Below, in pieces: positions 9,250 through 18,079 of a stretch of 64,000 nucleotides of DNA. Both the position numbers and the translations under genes were made by a program. Every line of letters starts with the position of its first letter. The stretch's first letter is position 1. The DNA comes from Synechococcus sp. 1G10 (GTDB taxonomy: Bacteria > Cyanobacteriota > Cyanobacteriia > PCC-6307 > Cyanobiaceae), in assembly GCF_002252625.1 (NCBI RefSeq), contig NZ_NQKW01000001.1:62001-126000 (forward strand). The letters are read 5' to 3'. Under the pieces are notes generated by a model. The model did no database searches, was not told the DNA's origin, and saw only the letters and a program-made list of their open reading frames with translations.

Positions 9250-10035
9250 TCAGCGGCCGGCGCTGGTTTCCTGCAGAGCGCAGCTGAGGCTGTCTCCGGT
9301 GCAGGCGGGCTGAACTGGAGGAGCTGCCTGGGCAATATCAGGGCGGACGTTCTCGATGGCCCGCAGGCTGGCCAGGTTGGCCTCATAGAACGCCCTCAGC
9401 TGGCCATAGCGCTTCACGGGTTGGCCGTAAAAGCTGCTCCCGGCCAGAGTGGGGAACGAGGCCCACTCCGGCGCCAGCTTGGCAGCCAGTTCAGGGGTGA
9501 GCATGGCTTGATCGGCCAGGGCCAGAGCGCCACGGCGGTGAATCAGGAAGATGGCGGCCTGATCCTGGACCTGGGGGCCGAAGCCGGTGATGCCCAGGGC
9601 ACGGGTGGCCATCGACCAGGTGATCGGCATGAACTGGTAGGCACCAGCAGCCGCGCTGGCGTAGCCCACAGTGCGATTGACCCGATCGGGGTGGCGATCC
9701 AGGGAAGTCATCAGGCTGCCGCCGAACATGATCCGGTAGCCCACGTCTTCGCCGTTCGCCCAGGTTCCCTCGGCAAAGCGAATTGTGTTGAGGAGGGCCC
9801 TCCTCTCAGGGGTGATCTCGAAGATGGCGCGCATACCAGGAAGATCCTGGGGAGTTGCGATCGCCAGCGACTGGGGCTGGCTGGACGGGGCCGCTCCGGG
9901 CAGGCGGATCTCCTGCCAGGACGTGGCCTGAGCGGGTGCGCCCATGGCGACGACCAGAGCCGGCAGGCAGAGGCGGCTGAAACGGGAGGCGAAAGCGAGC
10001 AAAAGAGTTCGGGGGAGAAAGGATGATTGATGCAT
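9250..10035 (-). CDS. Exported lambda-endolysin-like glycosidase (GH104 type)
   Basis: The mature domain reads LNTIRFAEGT, GYRIMFGG, DRHPDRV, AGAYQFMP and QDQAAIFLI-RRGAL, the same order as phage lambda endolysin R and GH104 lytic transglycosylases; the Glu of FAEGT would be catalytic. A signal peptide ending AQA precedes about 45 residues of linker. I use ATG 10035 (261 aa). It probably cleaves peptidoglycan in the periplasm, in wall turnover or division. It is more likely a domesticated wall enzyme than a prophage lysin, since no phage gene is nearby. Confidence 0.8.
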   Translation of the reverse strand: MHQSSFLPRTLLLAFASRFSRLCLPALVVAMGAPAQATSWQEIRLPGAAPSSQPQSLAIATPQDLPGMRAIFEITPERRALLNTIRFAEGTWANGEDVGYRIMFGGSLMTSLDRHPDRVNRTVGYASAAAGAYQFMPITWSMATRALGITGFGPQVQDQAAIFLIHRRGALALADQAMLTPELAAKLAPEWASFPTLAGSSFYGQPVKRYGQLRAFYEANLASLRAIENVRPDIAQAAPPVQPACTGDSLSCALQETSAGR

Positions 10036-10502
10036 CGTTAATTCCGGTTGACCCAAGAGGAATCGACCTGGAAAAATGTTGCTATGGCGAAAAACAATAT
10101 GGAGCTCAGCTTGAATTCGTTCGTGACTTCTGAACGGAAAAAGCAGAACTGAGAAGAGAAGAATGATTAGTGATGATCAGGAACTCTGATGAATGCAGTC
10201 AGGGTCAGTGATCTAGGGACAACTCGGAAGAAACCGTCGAAGCGATGGAAGAATACATCTCGGCGGACTTGGGTTGCACGCCAATGTGTCGAACGAAGGG
10301 TGGGGCAGGAATAGCATTAGTGACAGTCGCACAACTGTCCACCAGCTATCAGAATTGGCCGAGAGGTTCACATCACTGTTCAGCACAGGGTTTGTTGATG
10401 CAAAATCATTCGACATGTTGATCATCAGTTCTGCTGATTGTGGTCCTGGGAGTGGTAGCGACGGACACCAGGTCGGCTGCGCTGCAATGCTCCCCGGCGA
10501 TC
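10036..10502. other. Intergenic region without assignable gene
   Basis: This 467-base stretch separates the two minus-strand genes. It is more AT-rich than its neighbours. A plus-strand frame stays open across about 10220-10480 and a minus-strand frame overlaps it, but neither has a credible start, ribosome-binding site or recognisable product. It may be decayed coding sequence plus the promoter of the GH104 gene next to 10036. Confidence 0.5.
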
Positions 10503-11570
10503 TCAGCTGTAGGCCTGCGCCTGCTGCTTCAGCCAGGCGGCGGCCTGCTGGGCCCCGTCCAGCGCCAGGGAACCCACCGCAGCTGGATGCAGGGGCTGAT
10601 CCAGCTGCCACTCACCGGAGCGCAGTTGCTCCTGGCTGAGGAACCGGTGGAGGCCATGACGGCGCAGCGCCTCCTCCAGCACCGGCGCCTCGGCAAAGCC
10701 TTCCCGGTGCACCAGGTGAATGCCCACGTCGTGGGCCAGGGCTTCACAGAAGCTGCTGTAGCCAGGCTTGGTGATCAGCCGCTCCACCAGCGGCATGAAC
10801 TCCAGCAGCCGCAGACCCTGGGGCAACAGCCGCACATTGGGCGCCCCTGCGGCCGAAGGATCGGTGCATATAAAAGTGAGCTGGGGCCAGCGGCGGAAGG
10901 GTTCCTCCCCCAGCTCAAACCCCAGCCCACCGAAGCTCACCAGCACGCAGCGACTGCGCTCAGGCAGCTCCAGCCTTTGCCTGAGGGCTTCCGCCCGCTC
11001 ACGGGGCGGCGCCACAGTGAGACCCACCCGGATCTCCGGCAGCCCCCAGTCCATCGACATCGAGAAGGGGCAGTGGATCAGACCCTGGCCCTTTCGGTAG
11101 AGCGCACGGCAGCGCTCAGCCCAGACCAGAAAAGACCCGCCCATCGGCTCATAGATCGCATCCCAGCCGAAATTGCCAACCCAGATCAGGGGCCAGTCTC
11201 CCGCCTGGGCCAGTAGCGCCAGTGCCGGTGGCACATCGCCCAGCAGCAGCACGGGGCAGGCCTGGGCCCTGAGCCAGCGAGCCTCTGCGGCGATCTGATC
11301 AGGCAGGCGCCGCTCCAGATCGTTGAGGGCCGCAAGGGTGGCAGCTGGATCGGCGCCGAGGGCATCGGCCTGCACCACACCCACATCCCAGCAGCAGGGG
11401 CGCTGCTCGAAGGGCACCGCTCCCAGGACTGTGCGCAGGAACGCCGAGGGCAGCGAGGTGGAGAGCACCAGCCGCCAGCCGGGCTGCGTTTGGGCCAGGG
11501 CCAGCAGGATGGCACCGCTTCGGGAGCCGTGGCCGTAGCCATGGCCGCTGATGGCGGCATAGATCAGCAC
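10503..11570 (-). CDS. Glycosyltransferase-like protein (GT-B type, predicted)
   Basis: The protein starts with an N-terminal strand and SGHGYGHGSR glycine/histidine loop, typical of UDP-sugar-type GT-B proteins and of the N-terminal domain of L-arabinokinase-like proteins. The C-terminal half has VSFGGLG and the KPGYSSFCEAL loop that in GT1/GT28 enzymes contacts the sugar nucleotide. Length is 355 residues. Donor and acceptor are unknown. The start overlaps the end of the upstream metallophosphoesterase gene by 7 bases, so they form an operon. Confidence 0.7.
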   Translation of the reverse strand: MLIYAAISGHGYGHGSRSGAILLALAQTQPGWRLVLSTSLPSAFLRTVLGAVPFEQRPCCWDVGVVQADALGADPAATLAALNDLERRLPDQIAAEARWLRAQACPVLLLGDVPPALALLAQAGDWPLIWVGNFGWDAIYEPMGGSFLVWAERCRALYRKGQGLIHCPFSMSMDWGLPEIRVGLTVAPPRERAEALRQRLELPERSRCVLVSFGGLGFELGEEPFRRWPQLTFICTDPSAAGAPNVRLLPQGLRLLEFMPLVERLITKPGYSSFCEALAHDVGIHLVHREGFAEAPVLEEALRRHGLHRFLSQEQLRSGEWQLDQPLHPAAVGSLALDGAQQAAAWLKQQAQAYS

Positions 11571-12418
11571 GGCAGTGCCACGGGCTGCTGGTGCAGGAGC
11601 TGTTCATAGAGCAGCCTCCCCGTTTCAGGGTCGTACCAGCGATGGCTGGCATGGATCAGCTGGCCTTCCTCCAGCTCCACCCACGACAGATGGCACAGCT
11701 GCCGACCCTCGCCGTCAACGGCATGGCGCGGCACGAAGGCGGCATTGAGATAGGCGGTGCCGCGGCGATCGATCAGGAAGCTGCGGCGCTCACCCCGCCC
11801 GCGCTTGAGGGCATGGTGCATGTGCCCGAAGACCACCAGAGGCACGGGGCGCTCGGTGCGGATCTGCTCGATCGCCTGGGCCAGGTCCTGGTCGCCCCAG
11901 TCGCAGGCGGGCGATTTCCAGTCGCGGCCGCACGGATCGCTGGCCTCGCTGCCGAGGCCACTCGGACCGCAGTGCGACAGCAGCACCAGAGGCAGGCGCG
12001 GGTCGGCCGAGAGGGCCGCTGCGGCGATCCGCCCAGCCGACTCAGCCAGTTCGACAGGACCCCAGAGCGCCTGTACCGCTTTGGAGAGGTGGTGGCCGCC
12101 ACCGGCGCTGCCCGGCCGTCCACCCACCACGGAAAGGCCGGGGGGATCGAGCCGGCGCAGGGCCCAGCCACAGTGCCGCTCCCCGAGCCGATCGATCTGG
12201 CGCTGCAGCTTGCGGCCGCTGTGATCCTTGCCGGTGTCGTGGTTGCCGAGGATGCAGGCCACCGGCAGGGGCAGGTCGGCGAGGCTGGCGGCGATGCGCT
12301 GCTGGCCATCGCTGAGATCGCCCACCACCAGCAGCGCATCGGGAGCGAGCTGGGTGAGCAGGGTCACGTCACGCCGGTCCCATTGCCCGTGCAGATCCCC
12401 GGCAATGGCAAGGCGCAT
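11564..12418 (-). CDS. Metallophosphoesterase of the TIGR04168 (cyanobacterial/plant) type
   Basis: A cytoplasmic calcineurin-like phosphoesterase of 284 residues with motifs GDLHGQWD, VGDLSDG, GNHD, LLSHCGPSG and FGHMHH, all metal ligands intact. The GLGSE...CGRDWKSP...GDQDL block is the feature I associate with the TIGR04168 family shared by cyanobacteria and chloroplasts. Substrate unknown. It is followed, with a 7-base overlap, by the predicted glycosyltransferase gene, and is divergent from nadA across about 50 bases. Confidence 0.85.
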   Translation of the reverse strand: MRLAIAGDLHGQWDRRDVTLLTQLAPDALLVVGDLSDGQQRIAASLADLPLPVACILGNHDTGKDHSGRKLQRQIDRLGERHCGWALRRLDPPGLSVVGGRPGSAGGGHHLSKAVQALWGPVELAESAGRIAAAALSADPRLPLVLLSHCGPSGLGSEASDPCGRDWKSPACDWGDQDLAQAIEQIRTERPVPLVVFGHMHHALKRGRGERRSFLIDRRGTAYLNAAFVPRHAVDGEGRQLCHLSWVELEEGQLIHASHRWYDPETGRLLYEQLLHQQPVALPC

Positions 12419-12469
12419 GTGGGCCGTGACGACTACTCCTTTCCCTAGGGTGGGTTCATCCTGCCCCAG

Positions 12470-13438
12470 TTGAGGTCAAGGTTGGTTTTTGCCGCCCTTG
12501 AAGCCCCCACCGTTCCCCACGACCTCCCGGCCGCGATCGACCTACTTCGCCGGGAACGCAAGGCCGTGATCCTGGCTCACTACTACCAGAGTCCTGAAAT
12601 CCAGGATGTGGCCGATTTCATCGGCGACTCGCTAGAGCTCTCCCGCAAGGCCGCCGCCACCGACGCCGAGGTGATCGTCTTCTGCGGCGTTCACTTCATG
12701 GCCGAAACCGCCAAGATTCTCAGCCCTGGCAAAACCGTGCTGCTGCCGGATCTCGCCGCTGGCTGCTCCCTGGCTGATGCCTGCCCTGCCGATGCCTTCG
12801 CCGCCTTCCGCGCCGAGCATCCGGAGCATCTGGTGGTGAGTTACATCAATTGCTCGGCGGCGGTGAAGGCCCAGAGCGACCTGATCTGCACCAGCAGCAA
12901 CGCCGTAAGTCTGGTGCAGCAGCTGCCGGCCGAGCGGCCGATCCTGTTCGCGCCTGATCAGAACCTGGGCCGCTGGGTGGCCCGTCAGAGCGGAAGGGAA
13001 CTCACCCTCTGGCCAGGAGGCTGCATTGTTCATGAAACCTTCAGCGAGCAGGCCCTGCTGCGGCTGAAGCTGGAGCATCCAGAGGCCGAGGTGATTGCCC
13101 ACCCGGAGTGTCTGCCCAACCTGCTTGATCTGGCCGACTTCATCGGCTCCACCAGCAAACTGCTTGCCCGCGCCGCCAGCAGCGACGCCACCAGCTTCAT
13201 CGTGCTCACCGAGCCCGGCATCCTGCACCAGATGCGACGCCAACTGCCCCACAAAACCTTTGTTGAGGTGCCAGGTCAGGACGGCTGCAGCTGCAACGCC
13301 TGCCCCTACATGCGTCTGAACACGTTGGAAAAGCTCTGGCAGTGCCTGGACACGATGAGTCCTGCGATCGAACTTGATGAGAATCTGCGGGTCAGAGCCC
13401 TGGCGCCGATCCAGCGGATGCTGGAGATGAGCCGGTAG
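12470..13438 (+). CDS. nadA: Quinolinate synthase
   Basis: NadA condenses iminoaspartate with dihydroxyacetone phosphate to quinolinate in NAD synthesis. The sequence shows [19 protein letters not shown] and three [4Fe-4S] cysteine sites: C99 (AAGCSL), C185 (PGGCIVHE) and the C273/C275/C278 cluster. Length 322 residues is normal. The start is uncertain: TTG 12470 or the in-frame TTG at 12482; there is no ATG upstream of the conserved region. Confidence 0.95.
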   Translation: MRSRLVFAALEAPTVPHDLPAAIDLLRRERKAVILAHYYQSPEIQDVADFIGDSLELSRKAAATDAEVIVFCGVHFMAETAKILSPGKTVLLPDLAAGCSLADACPADAFAAFRAEHPEHLVVSYINCSAAVKAQSDLICTSSNAVSLVQQLPAERPILFAPDQNLGRWVARQSGRELTLWPGGCIVHETFSEQALLRLKLEHPEAEVIAHPECLPNLLDLADFIGSTSKLLARAASSDATSFIVLTEPGILHQMRRQLPHKTFVEVPGQDGCSCNACPYMRLNTLEKLWQCLDTMSPAIELDENLRVRALAPIQRMLEMSR

Positions 13439-13454
13439 GGGATCGCGGCGACCA

Positions 13455-13484
13455 CTGCCCACCACGAAGCTGCCCACCACGAAG
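13455..13484. repeat. Two perfect tandem copies of a 15-base unit
   Basis: The unit at 13455-13469 is repeated exactly at 13470-13484, just after the nadA stop. It lies in a 248-base spacer that holds no convincing gene. It may be a replication-slippage product. Confidence 0.8.
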
Positions 13485-13686
13485 CTGACGAGCGTCATGC
13501 GCAGCAGCTTCGGGAGCACGACCTGGAGAAGCGTGTCAGCGTCGACCAACGGGGACATTCCAGGGGAAGCCGCATGACGCGCGGTACGTCAATTCTGATC
13601 AAACTTGAGGCCCCTGCTGCTCTCGCGCCAGCAACTCCAAGAGATACATGCAAGAGATGCTGAGAAGCAAACCCGGCGAGGAGGCG

Positions 13687-15441
13687 CTAAGGCTCCGGCC
13701 GCAGGACATTGACTTCGAGGACTGGCGTGATCAGTCGCCTCAGAATCAGCTTTGTGAGCGGCTTCCCGATGATCTGGCGCAGCATCCACCTCAATGGGCC
13801 ATAGCGTCGTCGAGCATCCAGCTTGTCGAGATAATCCTTATGGAAGAAGTCGACAAGAGAGTCGACGCGAGCGCTGATCTGCTCAGCGATGAGCACGCGG
13901 CGCCTGGGGTCCACCCTGCCCATGAGCTTACGCAGTTCCTGCAGCTGATCACGCCGGCGCTCACCATCCTCCTCGATAATGCAGGGTTGAGCGAGACCAA
14001 CAAGATGATCACGTACCCGTTTCCATGAGTCAGTTTCATGCTCCACATAGCCGTCCTGGATCTGTTCATGGGAGAAAGGATTCGCAGCACAGGCTGAAGC
14101 TGAAGCAGATGATTCTTGGTGGGATTGCGTAGATATCGGCCAGTCAGGCAGCCAGTCGATAAACGGCATCTTCCTATCGATGTCATGAAAATCACCGATC
14201 AGATCTGTAAACTGCCCTTCTCTCAGCTGCTGACGTGCATTTCGCCTACCGATGTTGTAGTCATACGACCGGAACTCAAATTCCAGAAATCCTGCGAACG
14301 CAGAGAACACATCCCCGATCAGCAAGGCATCGGAAGCGGTGACGGTGAGCAGCTTGCCTTCTAGGCCCTCCGTCACCCACTGTTGAAAACGGGATTGTCC
14401 GAAGACCGCACTGGCCAGGCCAATCGCCATCGCCAGCAGGTTGTCTTCTCGATTGAAGAAGGGATCGGCATCAATCGTGCGTTTACCGGGAGCAACGAAC
14501 AGATAGTTGCGCTGCGAATGACCATCCTTCTCATCGATTTCCTTGGCCAGGCTGGCCGCCATGCCAATCGGCTCATTCTCGAAGACACCGCCATCGGTGT
14601 AAAGGTAGTTGCCGCCGTACAGCTGATCACCGGCGGTGGCCTTGCGACTACTATCTCTTGTGCGCATCAGACTGGCACTAGAGCCGCCAGTACGGACGAT
14701 GCGACGGGCGCGAAACGCGAATGGAAACGCTCCTGAGGATAAGGCCATCAATCTAAGGATCGGCCAGGAACAGATGTTCAGCATCGGACGCCAAACCACG
14801 TGTCGCTCCTTCCAACGAGGTTCCAGCTCAGTGAGCTGCACGGTCCTTTTGACCTCCTCACCCGAACTGATTGACTGGATGTCCTCAGGAATCACGCAGC
14901 GCAGCAGACAGACGAACTGATCCTTGTAGCGGGAATAGGCGAAAGATTTCTTCTCCTTGGCAATCTCCTGGGAGAAGCCATTGAGATTGGCCATGGCCAG
15001 GCCAATCCGCAGGGAATCCGCGGCTGCCGGATGGCAATTCAGGGCATCACCGGGATCATCTGCAATATACTCTTCTCCGATGTCATCAACGACAGCAGAG
15101 CTGAGCAGGGCATACTTGTGATTGTTTCGCGGCACCTGAAGGAGGCCGTCAATATTCACGTCCTTCACCCAGGCATTGAACAGAGGATTGTTATACGGAT
15201 CACGCAGGCGGTCGCCACCATAATAAAGCTGCTGGCCAAGGATCGCAGCTGTCATCGCACCAGCTGAGGCGCCAGTGATCACATCAATGATCACCCGATC
15301 CTGTTCATAGCGTTCCGGATGCTCACTCTTGAGCAACTCATTGCGGAGGGCAATGGCTTCGAGCAGCTCATACATCACCCCAGCCTCATAACTGCCCAGT
15401 GACACCGCTCCGCTGATCACAATCGCAAGTTTTCTGGCCAT
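13687..15441 (-). CDS. Patatin-like phospholipase, long form
   Basis: An oxyanion-hole segment at the N-terminus (ISGAVSLGSYEAG) is followed by the nucleophile elbow GASAGAM (G-x-S-x-G) and, mid-protein, the catalytic Asp in YTDGGVFENEP. These make up the Ser-Asp dyad of patatins, which deacylate membrane lipids. At 584 residues it is much longer than a minimal patatin; the C-terminal 250 residues are charged and unassigned. Base composition is clearly less GC-rich than in the flanking core genes, which with its isolation suggests horizontal transfer. Confidence 0.8.
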   Translation of the reverse strand: MARKLAIVISGAVSLGSYEAGVMYELLEAIALRNELLKSEHPERYEQDRVIIDVITGASAGAMTAAILGQQLYYGGDRLRDPYNNPLFNAWVKDVNIDGLLQVPRNNHKYALLSSAVVDDIGEEYIADDPGDALNCHPAAADSLRIGLAMANLNGFSQEIAKEKKSFAYSRYKDQFVCLLRCVIPEDIQSISSGEEVKRTVQLTELEPRWKERHVVWRPMLNICSWPILRLMALSSGAFPFAFRARRIVRTGGSSASLMRTRDSSRKATAGDQLYGGNYLYTDGGVFENEPIGMAASLAKEIDEKDGHSQRNYLFVAPGKRTIDADPFFNREDNLLAMAIGLASAVFGQSRFQQWVTEGLEGKLLTVTASDALLIGDVFSAFAGFLEFEFRSYDYNIGRRNARQQLREGQFTDLIGDFHDIDRKMPFIDWLPDWPISTQSHQESSASASACAANPFSHEQIQDGYVEHETDSWKRVRDHLVGLAQPCIIEEDGERRRDQLQELRKLMGRVDPRRRVLIAEQISARVDSLVDFFHKDYLDKLDARRRYGPLRWMLRQIIGKPLTKLILRRLITPVLEVNVLRPEP

Positions 15442-15842
15442 TGGGCAGGTCTCTTCTGACCCTTCTTAGCCACGTCGGCTTGATGAGGTCAAGCATCGCT
15501 ACATGCCAACCCTCTTCAACTAGGCCTGCTGACTCATCAAGCGCTGGAGCAAGGCAGCTGGGATGACAGCTGCCTTGCATCTAGCCAGTACATCCATACA
15601 GCTACTGTCACAAAGGCATGGTGCAGTTATGGCTACATTTATGTGACAGGTACGCCAGAAAGTTTGATGGCAGGACTATCAGAGCTGCAATTGATAGCTC
15701 TCTCCCCACCAAGAGCCGAGAAACTGATAACCAGTCTTCATTCTACTGAAGGCTTGCCACCACCAGGCGCAATGAGTGTTGCGTCTAGCAGATAGCCTTG
15801 CGAGGTCTACTGAGGTAGATGGCGTTGTTCGCTGGCTTAAAG
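15442..15842. other. Gene-poor AT-rich spacer with two inverted repeats
   Basis: No coding sequence is supported here. The spacer contains a perfect 11-base hairpin at 15550-15577 and an 8-base inverted repeat with arms 15605-15612 and 15642-15649. It presumably also holds the promoter of the patatin gene near 15445-15500. Confidence 0.5.
15550..15577. repeat. Perfect hairpin, 11-base stem with 6-base loop
   Basis: Arms 15550-15560 and 15567-15577 are exact reverse complements around a 6-base loop. No T-run follows on either strand, so a rho-independent terminator is not supported. It could be an operator or a remnant of a mobile element. It lies about 110 bases upstream of the patatin start. 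Confidence 0.6.
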
Positions 15843-16298
15843 TCACAAGAATCGCGTATCGAATTAGAAGGCCTCATCGCTGATGATGCGCGCTTAGTGC
15901 ACCTCTGGATGCCGTGGATTGAGCAAGACGTTACGTTCGATAGTGATGACTGCGGACGGTACGTTCAAAGCCGCACTACGTCCGCTCTTGAGCCACGTGG
16001 ACCCGAGTGCTTGGAGCGATTCTGGAGCAGGCACCGAATTCCACCCCTCAGGGATGGTCGGCTCGAGTGCTTCCGTGGTCAGGCCATCAGGGAGCTCAAT
16101 GGTGAGCAGCTCAAGCGCCGCGATCGCTGCAGAGCTGGGCTTCGACAAAGTCTTATCGACGGGGTAGACCGCGACAGCAATCCCGCAACCATGCCTGACG
16201 CAAGGGGGTTCACTTAGACATCCCTCCAGCTCACACCGCTGGCGCGCAACCTGAGACACGATCAGACCATTGCAGATGTGTGAAGTGGCCGCTCTCAA
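15843..16298 (-). pseudogene. Decayed RES-domain toxin gene
   Basis: Read on the minus strand, the region encodes the C-terminal half of a RES-domain protein: AALELLTIELPDG, EGWNSVPAP, LGSTWLKSGRSAALNVPSAV and LLNPRHPEVH. After that the frame continues as ARIISDEAF and FDTRFL, the normal RES tail, but a TAA comes before each of the two segments and a TGA follows. The N-terminal half is unrecognisable and the usual NADase Arg/Tyr/Glu region is absent. RES toxins deplete NAD and pair with Xre-type antitoxins; no partner gene is present here. The gene is non-functional. Confidence 0.75.
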
Positions 16299-17383
16299 TA
16301 GCTGTAGTTGGCCTCATGCAGCGGCTTGCCATCCGAAGGCTCCGATCCGGCGATATAGGTCCCCCGGGCTGCCTGGCCATTGGCTCGGGCCCGCGCAAGC
16401 AGCGCCTTCTGCCCTGCAGTCACGTCGTGGCCGGCCCAGTGCTTCAGGCACGACTGCTGCATGGCGCGTCCATAGGAGAAGCCCAGGTGCCAGGGAGCAG
16501 TGCCGGCGGTCTGGTGGATGGCATTGAGGAAGACGCTGGCCTCCTCCTCACTCAGACCGCCCGAGAGGAAGAGGATCGCCGGCACGGCTGCGGGCACGCA
16601 GCGCTGCATGGTGCGCAGCGTGAAGGCCGCCGCCTGCTCGGGTGTGGGCCGCTGTCGGCATTCGGCGCCAGGCAGGGTCATCGAGGGCTTGAGCAGGCTC
16701 CCCTCAAGGAACACCCCGTTGCGGCCGAGGGCGTCGTAGACGCTGCGCAGCACCCATTCCTGCACCGCGGCGGTGGTGAGGATGTCGTGGTCGCCGTCCA
16801 TCAGGATTTCCGGCTCCACGATCGGCACCAGGCCCTCTTCCTGCACGGTGCGGGCGTAACGGGCCAGGCCCCAGGCGTTCTCACGCACGGCCAGCTCAGA
16901 CGGGCAGCCATCGGCTGTGATGCGCAGCACCGCCCGCCACTTGGCGAAACGGGCACCGCGCGTGTAGTAGCGGGCCGCCCGCTCCTGCAACCCCTTGAGC
17001 CCGGTGCACCAGGTTTCGCCCGGCAGGCCTCCGGCAAGGGGCTCAACGCCCATGTCCACCTTGATGCCCACCACCAGTCCCTGCTGGCGGAAGTGCTCAA
17101 GGATCGATCCGGCCGGTGGGCCACCGCTGCTGGCAGTAGCCGCGTCCTGGAAGAGCGTTTCCTCGTAGAGGATCACGCCGCTGATCGACTCCCCCAGCCC
17201 AGGCGCAGTGGCCAGCAGGGTGCGGTAGGCGCGGCGCTGCTCCTCGCTGTTCGCCACCCCGATCGCCGCGAAGCGCTTGCCGATCGTGCCGGTGGATTCG
17301 TCGGCTGCCAGCAGTCCGCTGCCGGGCCGCGCCAGGGCGGTGGCGGTGGCTGCCAGCTCCTCGCGGTGGGTATCGAGTGTCAT
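16295..17383 (-). CDS. fda: Class I fructose-bisphosphate aldolase
   Basis: A 362-residue eukaryote-type aldolase that interconverts fructose-1,6-bisphosphate with triose phosphates through a lysine Schiff base, metal-independent. Visible motifs are GLLAADESTGTIGKR, GVILYEETLFQ, GIKVDMGV, the KWRAVLRI strand, and GSLLKPSM, whose Lys is the Schiff-base residue. The ending AGSEPSDGKPLHEANYSY retains the C-terminal Tyr used in catalysis. Cyanobacteria often carry this enzyme beside a class II aldolase. It acts in the Calvin cycle, glycolysis or both. Confidence 0.95.
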   Translation of the reverse strand: MTLDTHREELAATATALARPGSGLLAADESTGTIGKRFAAIGVANSEEQRRAYRTLLATAPGLGESISGVILYEETLFQDAATASSGGPPAGSILEHFRQQGLVVGIKVDMGVEPLAGGLPGETWCTGLKGLQERAARYYTRGARFAKWRAVLRITADGCPSELAVRENAWGLARYARTVQEEGLVPIVEPEILMDGDHDILTTAAVQEWVLRSVYDALGRNGVFLEGSLLKPSMTLPGAECRQRPTPEQAAAFTLRTMQRCVPAAVPAILFLSGGLSEEEASVFLNAIHQTAGTAPWHLGFSYGRAMQQSCLKHWAGHDVTAGQKALLARARANGQAARGTYIAGSEPSDGKPLHEANYSY

Positions 17384-17461
17384 GAACCGCTGCGGGGCCT
17401 ACCCCATGACTAAGTGCGCGCCCTGCCGCCGTCAACGCCACCTGCTGGGCAGCACCGACGG

Positions 17462-17998
17462 CTACGGCGAGGGGGAGGCCAGCAGGTCGGCCAGGAAGGA
17501 GGAGAGCCGGAAGCCGGGGTCACCGGGATAGCGGATGTCGGCAAACTTCCATTCGCCGCTCTTGCCTGGCCGCATCTGATACCCCAGCCGCACGGGTAGA
17601 TCACGGGCGCGGTTGACCAGGCCCACCTGCACGTCCACCAGGGCTTCGAGCCCCCCCTGCTCCCCCGTGACGCATCCCACCACCGTGGCTCCGAAGGTGG
17701 CCACCTGGGTGCCGCTGAACACATCGAAATCCACGAAGCCGCCATCTGCAGGGCCCAGCCTGTAGGCCTTGCTCAGCTGGGCATAGAGCCCGGGCGTGAA
17801 GCGGTTGCGCTGGCTCGAGAGATCGATCGGCCCCCGTCCGTTCTGGCGCGCAACCTGCCAGCGGTAGAGGCCGGCGATCTGGGCAGTTACAGGCGCAGGA
17901 CATGCAACCGGCACGGCAACCGCCGCGATGACGGGAGCCCTGGCCAGCCATGGCAGCGCCGTCAGTCCAGCCAGAAGACCAGGAAGCCATGGGGCCAT
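17462..17998 (-). CDS. Exported hypothetical protein, 178 aa
   Basis: ATG 17998 starts a signal-like hydrophobic N-terminus (residues 1-35). The mature part begins ITAQIAGLYRWQVARQN and has FTPGLYAQL, DFDVFSGTQV and GEWKFADIRYP. This pattern loosely resembles DUF3828-type periplasmic domains, but I would not insist. It has no obvious catalytic residues. It follows the serpin gene and precedes the aldolase gene on the same strand; whether they are cotranscribed is unclear. Confidence 0.65.
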   Translation of the reverse strand: MAPWLPGLLAGLTALPWLARAPVIAAVAVPVACPAPVTAQIAGLYRWQVARQNGRGPIDLSSQRNRFTPGLYAQLSKAYRLGPADGGFVDFDVFSGTQVATFGATVVGCVTGEQGGLEALVDVQVGLVNRARDLPVRLGYQMRPGKSGEWKFADIRYPGDPGFRLSSFLADLLASPSP

Positions 17999-18079
17999 CG
18001 AGCTCCGTTCCGGTCTGATTCACACCTGTCACAGTATGGCCGGCCGCTACGCACGGGAAGTGAGACTGAACTCGTGCAG

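Noticed and set aside
9250-10035. Prophage interpretation of the endolysin-like gene
   Set aside because: It has its own signal peptide and no holin, integrase or structural phage genes lie nearby.
10213-10611. Minus-strand frame of 132 codons overlapping the glycosyltransferase end
   Set aside because: Overlaps a better supported gene and has an Ala/Pro/Ser-skewed, domain-free product.
16280-17413. 377-codon open frame on the plus strand
   Set aside because: Antisense to the class I aldolase, whose motifs are complete.
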